The notes under the pieces: generated by a model
Databases searched by the model: none
Told to the model about the DNA's origin: nothing
Seen by the model: only the letters and a program-made list of their open reading frames with translations
Part shown: piece after piece, positions 59,160 to 64,000 of the stretch
Layout of the letters: the number at the start of each line of letters is the position of its first letter
How positions within the stretch are numbered: position 1 is the first letter of the stretch
Assembly (NCBI GenBank): GCA_051880035.1
Contig: JBJENE010000017.1
Coordinates: 3,996 to 67,995 of the forward strand
Direction: 5' to 3'
DNA length: 64,000 nucleotides
From: Eshraghiella sp051880035
Lineage (GTDB): Bacteria; Bacillota; Clostridia; Lachnospirales; Lachnospiraceae
Program-made: the position numbers and the translations under genes

Positions 59160-62100
59160 ACCGTTAAAAGATCCACCTCTTTTTCGTATAATCCGGTTAC
59201 AGATTGGTTAATAAGCTTGAATTCTGTATATCCTGATATTCTTTTAGATATAAGTGCAACTCCTGTTTTAGAACTTCCTCCAATCGCACATAAATCCGCA
59301 CTAGAAGAACTGCAAATCAGTGACAGATTTAAAATCTGCGTAAGTATATAAAGTTGTCGTGTAATATCCAATTCAACAAATTTGTCTCTTCCCTGTTCAA
59401 GTGTTGCATAAACAGGATTAGGCCTCTTTGAATAAATTCCATATTTGTGTTTATCCAATAATTCATCGAATAGCTTTATATTGTCTTCAGGCGAAATTTT
59501 TTCAGGTATTTTTCCCGATAAATTATATTTATCTATTAGATGAATATACCAATTCCAATAAACATTCAGCATCATATTACAAGCATTTGTAACCCCATAT
59601 CTTTTTTCTGTTTTATTGCTTATATACATCAGAAAACCATCTACTTTAATCAGAGACTTTGGATTAATCTTCTTAACTCGGATTGAAGGATTTTTAAGAC
59701 CTAATTCCAGGCAAAACTGATACAATCCATTTTCATGACTTTCCACATATTGTTTCTTATATATAGGTAAACATTCTATTGTCCTTACCTTTACAAGTTT
59801 ACCTTTATCTTTGCCGCTTCCTTCTATCTCATGCTCTACCAGGAAGAAATATGCATTTTTTATACTCTTAAATCCACCATATTTCAAATAATCATTCTGG
59901 ACACCTGATAATTTAATATTTTTAAGGCTCTTTACAGGTAAATAACTGTCTGCTTTTGCTTTGGATGCGCTACATATTGTTGCCTCTGATAATGCACCAC
60001 TTTGAGATGTGGTAAGTCTTGTCATTAACGGTGTATTCTTACTCAACATTTTCTGCACTGTGGCAAGTGTAGCTCCCGGTTCTGTAATTTCTCCCGTCTG
60101 CTTATCTTTTATAGGTGCGACCCAGGCTGTATATCCGTTTCTGACTATATCTTTTTCGAACATTCTTCCCAAATTATACTCTGCCTTTTCTTTTTTAATA
60201 TAATTCATTGGGTTAAGGGTAAATTTGGTGTAATATGCATTACCAACAACTATATTTAAGTAAGCATCATGTGCATGATGGAAATCATTAATAGTTCTGC
60301 TTTTATAAAATTTGTATTCATTTCTAAAATCGTGAACATTTCCCGCTTTAGCATATACAAGGGTAGTTCCTTCAGGCATAATTTCTTTTAATAGATCATT
60401 TACACCTTTTGTAGCCTGACTGGTCTCTACCAACTGTCGTGCAATGAAATCTGCCTTCTGTTCTTCTGTAAACGGTCTTGTTCCCGTAAGTCTTCTGTAT
60501 TTTTCGTCATTAATAAATTTCTTTTCATGGAGTAATTTCCATAAATCTGAAACAGATTTGTTATTTCTTATATCTTTGTCAATCGGGTAATTATCACTTT
60601 TTCTGCTGTTTTTTCTTTTGTCGACCAATACAAGATTATTATGAATACTGTCATCTTTAACAAAATGTCTTGGATAAATATGGTCAATATCATAGATATT
60701 GTCGTTAAATAGTTCTGATAAATCTATAGGCAATCCTGTGTACATATCCCTTCCCATTTGCTTATAATAAAGATACAATTTCTTACTCCGAAGTTTTCCG
60801 GAAGCGCCGGCTTCTTTAATCTCCTCATCCCAGTTTCTGTCATTTTTATATAACTCAAGAAGTTCTTTTTCTCTGGAATCTTTCCTGCCTGCATCTCCTT
60901 TTATCTCTTCTTCCGATCTTGTCATCTCAACAAAAATCTTTTTCGGTGGGCATCCGAGAATTTCAACAATTTCATTAATAATACGTAATGTCTGCCATAT
61001 CATACGCTTTACAGGCGCACTAAAGTACATTCCTTCCAAATCTTCAAATGTGAACTCAGAAACAGACTTCATGCATTTTTTATGTTTTTCTTTGAGTTTG
61101 TCCGCGAATGTATATTTGTCACTATGAAGAAGTTCCATCATATTAAGATTATTTTCGTCTTCCCATAATGCTCTGATGAGCGATGTAACCTCGCCGGTAT
61201 CTTTATTGCATCCTTCAAGTTCAAGAAACTCCTTTGAAAGATTTCCCCAATCCCTATACTTAAATCCTAAAATTCTTTTCATCTGTTCATCTGTAATTAT
61301 ATTTCCATATTTATCTGTAACGAGTTCCATAAACATTTTTTTAGAATCGCCGTATACGGTTCCTGAAAAAACAATATCCTCCACCATGTGTCTAACTGAA
61401 TCTTTTGATAAATCATCACCAAAAACACCATAAAAGCGCCTATATGTAGATAACTGGCAGTTTATATCTGTGTCAATACCACTAACCTCTTTCTCATCAG
61501 CCACAATGCCACGATTATTAAGATATTCTACGATTCTTTTTTTCGTAATCTTCCCATTTTTCTCAAAGAGATCATGATATATATCCTGTTTCAATGCACA
61601 AGAAATTTTCTCATCTCGTACTTTAATACTGTTAATTGTATTTAATACCATATACGCCTGATATTCCATTGATTCCTTGGGCAAAACTTTCTCTCCGGCA
61701 ATATATGTACATTCTCTTACCATTCTGGAAATAAATTCAGTCCTTGTCTGATTATAGTCAATTACTTTCTCTATATTCCATGGGTAAACAGCAGCCTTTT
61801 CCATTCCGTCTTTTCTAACAGCCCAACCGTTACCGCTGTAATTCTGACTTACCGGTCCGATAAAATATGGCAGAGAAAATGTAAACAAACTGATAATTTT
61901 TTCAGCATTAGTAAGACCGGTCTCATCCTTTTCATTTAAAAAAGGTAAATATTTTGAGGCATTATCTAAGATCTTACGCATTTCTCTTTCATGAAGCTGG
62001 TTAGGTATAACACCATTTGCAAATGTCAACTGCTTAGGTAAAAATGTTTCCGCATCAAGTTCGGCAAAAATATATGCAACATCCCCGTCATCAACATGCG

Positions 62101-63313
62101 CTTCCAAATCTTTCTTTATTCGTTTCTTTAGATTAGCATATCTGTCTCCTGATTTTGATGCATGGAGTTTTTCTCCCCGTCTTGCCTTAACATCTCCGGA
62201 ATTAACAGATCCAATATATGCACTATATGAGCTGTCTTCTTCATCACGGAAAAGATAATCATATTCCTCTTTACTGCAATACTTGCGTATGCAATCCTTA
62301 AGGATTCTCAAATCCTTTTTATGTTTCTCATAGCTGTTTACCCTTGCTTGGGAAATCCATTTGATAGTGTTTCCTTCCATATCTGTTCCGGACATAATCC
62401 CCGCCAAAATTCCGGCATCATATACCTGTTTCATTAACTCAATTACAGATGCATAAGAATCACCAATAATTGAATACACTTCAGGCAGCTTATCTTCATA
62501 TCCTGCGGAAGAAAAATCAATCTCGGCTTTCTGCTCTGACTCTATGGAAAAAATTTTACATAAATCTGTTTTAAGCCCACATACCGCACCTAAGATAAGT
62601 GCCTCCTTATCTTTTTTTGCAACCCCAAGAAGTTCCATAAGATGTTCCTTTTTTCTGGTTCTGGAAAGAGATGTGTCACAAAATATTTCTCTAAAACCGT
62701 CAGCTAAAGCACTGTCATGATTTATAGACATATCCAATTCTTCTTCAAATGTTTCGCACATTTCAACATATGCTTCCCATATGTCCTTACCATTTTCTGA
62801 CTCTCCCGAAAGACTTTCATTAAGGAAATGACCGCGATGTTTAAATGAATTAAGAACAGCCAAATATACTTTTCTCGCATATCGTCCGTCATTAGGCACC
62901 TTGTCCCTGATTAAATCATATTTCAAGTGAAAAATGGTTGGATATTCTTTGTAATAATCCGCATCTTTATAATTTTCATCTGCAAAAATTGCATCTAATG
63001 TTTTAAGATTTTCATCTTTGTCTTCTGCTTTATAAAAGCTATTGTCCAGCCTGGCAAGAAAATTTGCATCTTCTTCAACCAATGCTTTTTCAAAAATTTC
63101 CTTCATAAGGCCAATACGAACCTGACTACGCTCATGTCCTCTTCGGCTCACACGATGAACACGACGTTCAGCGGCATTTTCAGCACGTTCAAATTCGCGT
63201 ATTCCCCACATATCCTTTCCTTTGCGTCGAATCAGATTATACTGTGCATCTGTAACAGCCCATCCGACCGAATTGGTTCCCATGTCTAATCCAATAAAGT
63301 ATTCCATATCCAT
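59156..63313 (-). CDS. cas9: Cas9 endonuclease, subtype II-A
   Basis: A 1385-residue Cas9. RuvC-I FIGLDMGTNSVGWAV (Asp near 10), bridge helix AERRVHRVSRRGHERSQVR, RuvC-II KKIFVEMTRSEEE, HNH DIDHIYPRHFVKDDSIHNNLVLV (catalytic His), RuvC-III HHAHDAYLNIVVGNAYY, and a C-terminal PAM-interacting domain ending FKLINQSVTGLYEKEVDL. All nuclease residues are intact. The start ATG 63313 lies eight bases after AAAGGAG. It is the first gene of the cas operon. PAM specificity cannot be read by eye. Confidence 0.97.
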   Translation of the reverse strand: MDMEYFIGLDMGTNSVGWAVTDAQYNLIRRKGKDMWGIREFERAENAAERRVHRVSRRGHERSQVRIGLMKEIFEKALVEEDANFLARLDNSFYKAEDKDENLKTLDAIFADENYKDADYYKEYPTIFHLKYDLIRDKVPNDGRYARKVYLAVLNSFKHRGHFLNESLSGESENGKDIWEAYVEMCETFEEELDMSINHDSALADGFREIFCDTSLSRTRKKEHLMELLGVAKKDKEALILGAVCGLKTDLCKIFSIESEQKAEIDFSSAGYEDKLPEVYSIIGDSYASVIELMKQVYDAGILAGIMSGTDMEGNTIKWISQARVNSYEKHKKDLRILKDCIRKYCSKEEYDYLFRDEEDSSYSAYIGSVNSGDVKARRGEKLHASKSGDRYANLKKRIKKDLEAHVDDGDVAYIFAELDAETFLPKQLTFANGVIPNQLHEREMRKILDNASKYLPFLNEKDETGLTNAEKIISLFTFSLPYFIGPVSQNYSGNGWAVRKDGMEKAAVYPWNIEKVIDYNQTRTEFISRMVRECTYIAGEKVLPKESMEYQAYMVLNTINSIKVRDEKISCALKQDIYHDLFEKNGKITKKRIVEYLNNRGIVADEKEVSGIDTDINCQLSTYRRFYGVFGDDLSKDSVRHMVEDIVFSGTVYGDSKKMFMELVTDKYGNIITDEQMKRILGFKYRDWGNLSKEFLELEGCNKDTGEVTSLIRALWEDENNLNMMELLHSDKYTFADKLKEKHKKCMKSVSEFTFEDLEGMYFSAPVKRMIWQTLRIINEIVEILGCPPKKIFVEMTRSEEEIKGDAGRKDSREKELLELYKNDRNWDEEIKEAGASGKLRSKKLYLYYKQMGRDMYTGLPIDLSELFNDNIYDIDHIYPRHFVKDDSIHNNLVLVDKRKNSRKSDNYPIDKDIRNNKSVSDLWKLLHEKKFINDEKYRRLTGTRPFTEEQKADFIARQLVETSQATKGVNDLLKEIMPEGTTLVYAKAGNVHDFRNEYKFYKSRTINDFHHAHDAYLNIVVGNAYYTKFTLNPMNYIKKEKAEYNLGRMFEKDIVRNGYTAWVAPIKDKQTGEITEPGATLATVQKMLSKNTPLMTRLTTSQSGALSEATICSASKAKADSYLPVKSLKNIKLSGVQNDYLKYGGFKSIKNAYFFLVEHEIEGSGKDKGKLVKVRTIECLPIYKKQYVESHENGLYQFCLELGLKNPSIRVKKINPKSLIKVDGFLMYISNKTEKRYGVTNACNMMLNVYWNWYIHLIDKYNLSGKIPEKISPEDNIKLFDELLDKHKYGIYSKRPNPVYATLEQGRDKFVELDITRQLYILTQILNLSLICSSSSADLCAIGGSSKTGVALISKRISGYTEFKLINQSVTGLYEKEVDLLTV

Positions 63314-63340
63314 TATTCATACTCCTTTCATAAATGAATC

Positions 63341-63370
63341 ATAATAGTGTTTTTTATAATATTTTGTCAA
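63341..63370 (-). promoter_or_regulatory. cas operon promoter
   Basis: Minus strand TTGACA (63370-63365), 18 bases, TATTAT (63346-63341), upstream of cas9. Confidence 0.75.
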
Positions 63371-63403
63371 ATATTAACATATTATTATTTTATCAAATTA
63401 ATA

Positions 63404-63535
63404 TTGACATTACAATTATTGTATGATAATCTTTAAGTGAATTAACAAGACGAGTGCAAATAAGGTTTATCCGAAATCGTCATATGACGCCACATGGTGT
63501 GGCATTTAAAGATCTGTGAACTCAGGTCTTTTTTT
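63404..63535 (+). ncRNA. tracrRNA (with promoter)
   Basis: Divergent from cas9. TTGACA at 63404-63409 with TATGAT/GATAAT at 63422-63430 is a likely promoter. From about 63440 AATTAACAAGAC is the exact complement of GTCTTGTTAATT in the repeat, 12 base pairs; after a bulge, CAAAT at about 63457-63461 pairs with the repeat start GTTTG. Then AAGGTTTATCCG (nexus), a small stem CGTC/GACG, a stem GCCAC/GTGGC and a terminator AGATCTG/CAGGTCT with seven T. The RNA is about 95-100 bases. It guides repeat processing and Cas9 loading. Confidence 0.9.
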
Positions 63536-63600
63536 ATATCTGCATTCCAATTCTACCACTTCCATGTGTCCAATAAAAAGTACTCGTTAAAGGCCGGGAC

Positions 63601-63637
63601 AAAAAAAGAGAACCACATTTGTGATTCTCTTTTTTTG
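63601..63637. terminator. Terminator after tRNA cluster
   Basis: AAAAAAAGAGAA and TTCTCTTTTTTT enclose CAC/GTG; bidirectional, just downstream (minus sense) of tRNA-Lys. Confidence 0.85.
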
Positions 63638-63639
63638 CG

Positions 63640-63712
63640 TGAGCCATCGGGGACTCGAACCCCGGACAACTTGATTAAAAGTCAAGTGCTCTACCGCCTG
63701 AGCTAATGGCCC
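63640..63712 (-). tRNA. tRNA-Lys (TTT)
   Basis: 73 bases; acceptor GGGCCAT/ATGGCTC, anticodon loop CTTTTAA, T-arm GGGGTTCGAGTCCCC. No CCA encoded. Minus strand. Confidence 0.95.
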
Positions 63713-63747
63713 ATATTAAATTATTTGAACAATCCTTACTGCCCAAG

Positions 63748-63819
63748 CTGGGCTAGTTGGATTCGAACCAACGAATGCAGCAGTCAAAGTGCTGTGCCTT
63801 ACCGCTTGGCGATAGCCCA
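63748..63819 (-). tRNA. tRNA-Gln (TTG)
   Basis: 72 bases; acceptor TGGGCTA/TAGCCCA, anticodon loop CTTTGAC (TTG), T-arm GTTGGTTCGAATCCAAC. CCA not encoded. Confidence 0.95.
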
Positions 63820-63831
63820 AAGATTACTGAG

Positions 63832-63906
63832 GGTGGGTAAAGGGATTCGAACCCTTGACCTCCAGAGCCACAATCTGGCGCGCTAACCAACTGCGCCATA
63901 CCCACC
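63832..63906 (-). tRNA. tRNA-His (GTG)
   Basis: Acceptor GTGGGTA/TACCCAC with an extra G at -1 (63906), anticodon loop TTGTGGC (GTG), T-arm AAGGGTTCGAATCCCTT. Confidence 0.95.
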
Positions 63907-63950
63907 ATATCTATTAACGCCTGTTGATTAAGACGATTTGCAAAGCGAAA

Positions 63951-64000
63951 TGTGCCCGAAGGGATTCGAACCCCCGACCCACGGCTTAGAAGGCCGTTGC
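63951..64000 (-). tRNA. tRNA-Arg (TCT), partial at window end
   Basis: The 3' 50 bases: anticodon stem ACGGC/GCCGT with loop CTTCTAA (TCT), T-arm GGGGGTTCGAATCCCTT-type and acceptor strand CGGGCAC plus A. The 5' part lies outside the window. Confidence 0.9.

Noticed and set aside
63494..63706. A 70-codon plus-strand frame
   Set aside because: It crosses the tracrRNA terminator and the antisense of tRNA-Lys.

Overview
This window looks like a chromosomal segment of a low-to-moderate GC, Gram-positive gut Clostridium relative, most likely a Lachnospiraceae member. The evidence is the strong GGAGG ribosome binding sites, the families present (DUF4317, DUF554, FtsX/TetR pairs, Pst/PhoU with a PhoPR pair, LrgAB, rubrerythrin) and a Cas9/Cas1/Cas2/Csn2 set of Firmicutes type II-A character. 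A chemotaxis receptor and a FliD-like protein suggest motility; fucosidase and rhamnulose-phosphate aldolase genes suggest use of host or plant deoxysugars. The species is not identified.

Layout. 1-4.7 kb: a DUF4143-type ATPase, an FtsZ-family gene divergent from an XRE repressor/ImmA-type protease pair with shared palindromic operators, and 1-phosphofructokinase beside a broken DeoR regulator. 4.7-12.7 kb: a Gld-like ABC export cluster, a two-component system, and an XRE/two-TM-protein pair with operators facing an alpha-L-fucosidase (12.7-14 kb). 14-19.6 kb: chemotaxis receptor plus TetR, a candidate small RNA, a DUF2798 protein, and TetR plus FtsX-type ABC. 19.7-23.2 kb: an AT-rich type II restriction-modification island (controller, endonuclease, two m5C methyltransferases, one small protein). 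23.3-33.7 kb: mixed genes including a membrane-anchored sigma factor, an ABC-F ribosome-protection gene behind a leader-peptide attenuator, azlC with a nonsense-broken azlD, and two NUDIX genes.

35-43.7 kb is a phosphate regulon: PhoPR, a Na/Pi cotransporter, PhoU, PstBACS and an HPr-like protein lacking the catalytic histidine, with two direct-repeat PHO-box-like sites. 43.7-44.2 kb holds two kinds of non-coding tandem repeat. 44.3-55.1 kb carries rubrerythrin, TrmO, LrgAB, a FliD-like protein, zinc-ribbon and TPM proteins, thioredoxin, a DEAD-box helicase, a MutS2-like ATPase without Smr domain behind a long structured leader, and rhamnulose-1-phosphate aldolase. 55.2-63.5 kb is a complete type II-A CRISPR-Cas locus with 31 repeats, leader, csn2-cas2-cas1-cas9 and a divergent tracrRNA. 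The right end is a tRNA cluster (Lys, Gln, His, partial Arg).

The most interesting non-textbook signals are: the XRE/ImmA-controlled FtsZ-like gene; the MIITFCR leader and terminator before the ABC-F gene; the structured leader of the MutS2-like gene; two covarying long-hairpin elements at 9.6 and 30.2 kb; the 54-bp hairpin tandem array at 43.7 kb; and the Crh-like HPr inside the phosphate regulon. All family assignments were made by reading motifs, without database searches.
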